From Bacteroidota bacterium (lineage in GTDB: Bacteria; Bacteroidota; Bacteroidia; Chitinophagales; Saprospiraceae), in the NCBI GenBank assembly GCA_024642705.1, contig JAHEAQ010000037.1:1-43033 (forward strand): a DNA stretch of 43,033 nt, read 5' to 3'. Of this stretch, positions 42,974 to 43,033 are shown one piece after another (positions within the stretch are counted from its first letter, which is position 1; every line of letters begins with the position of its first letter). Both the position numbers and the translations under genes were made by a program. Under the pieces are notes generated by a model. It searched no databases, had not been told where the DNA came from, and was given only the letters and a program-made list of their open reading frames with translations.

Positions 42974-43033
42974 ATGATAAATTTATTTCGAAAACAACGT
43001 CAACAATTATTAATGAATAATAAAACAGGAAAA
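42974..43033 (+). CDS. Start of a DUF6090-like membrane protein (cut by the window edge)
   Basis: Twenty codons from an ATG at 42974 are open to the last base: MINLFRKQRQ, then QLLMNNKTGK. This is the usual opening of a large Bacteroidota family (DUF6090-like; the next part is normally a helix such as YAIGEIxLVVIGILIALQ). The call rests on the N-terminal 20 residues only. Function unknown; related proteins have one membrane helix and a long soluble domain. Confidence 0.55.
   Translation, partial: MINLFRKQRQQLLMNNKTGK

Noticed and set aside
1-43033. CRISPR arrays, rRNA, prophage or integrase genes
   Set aside because: No regularly spaced repeats, rRNA motifs, phage structural genes or integrases were found on either strand.

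Overview
The window is AT-rich chromosomal DNA from a member of the Bacteroidota. The evidence is a type IX secretion cargo with a gliding-motility-type C-terminal domain, a PorV/PorQ-like barrel, a futalosine-pathway menaquinone gene, several families concentrated in this phylum (DUF2279, DUF3810, DUF6090-like), the near absence of Shine-Dalgarno sequences, and several promoters matching the Bacteroidota -7 element TAnnTTTG. The genus cannot be read from the sequence; a Saprospiria- or Flavobacteriia-like free-living organism is my guess. No rRNA, tRNA, CRISPR array, prophage or complete insertion sequence was found.

Layout. 1-3 kb: a K+ channel with its own promoter, then about 1 kb of decayed sequence including a remnant with a GH9-cellulase-like N-terminal motif, then an IS200-like/RAYT transposase homologue whose two HUH histidines are both glutamine. 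3-7 kb: a DUF2279 membrane protein, a Usp-like protein and a large secreted T9SS cargo. 6.7-12.3 kb: Hsp15 and PPK2 (overlapping), a DUF58 protein, thioredoxin, a DUF3810 metallopeptidase-like membrane protein, futalosine hydrolase and an outer-membrane barrel. 12.3-15.4 kb: an acetyltransferase, a membrane-anchored DNA/RNA nuclease and a HerA-like ATPase, all on the plus strand. 15.4-24.3 kb, minus strand: a periplasmic thioredoxin-fold protein, the tightly coupled glmM - cysteine desulfurase - ribD operon, a ketoacyl-ACP synthase III, a beta-lactamase-fold serine hydrolase and an MFS transporter. 24.7-28.2 kb: a Ca2+/Na+ antiporter and a two-gene unit of a CBS-pair protein and a glutamate-cysteine-ligase-like enzyme fused to CBS domains. 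28.2-31.5 kb: ackA and pta. 31.6-31.8 kb: a probable unannotated small RNA with a promoter-like box and a strong terminator. 32-37.3 kb: a DUF4344 protein, an SDR reductase, PAP2 phosphatase coupled to a ZIP metal transporter, a 2OG-Fe(II) oxygenase, and a second, broken ZIP copy. 37.5-40.6 kb: an adaptor - FtsX permease - ATPase export operon. 40.6-43 kb: a frameshifted DUF1905 gene, two overlapping genes of unknown function, a lipocalin, a cluster of short REP-like hairpins, and the start of a DUF6090-like membrane protein cut by the window edge.

Most of the window is ordinary core and accessory metabolism: acetate/acetyl-phosphate interconversion, cell-wall amino-sugar, riboflavin, Fe-S/thiolation and menaquinone supply, and cation handling. 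I found no clear new multi-gene system. The best leads are the HUH-less transposase relative together with the REP-like hairpins, the candidate small RNA upstream of pta, the CBS/GCS2-CBS pair, and the duplicated ZIP gene that appears to have died recently. Many genes have an in-frame TTG or GTG upstream of the first ATG; where a promoter-like element or a signal peptide could be judged, it favoured the ATG.
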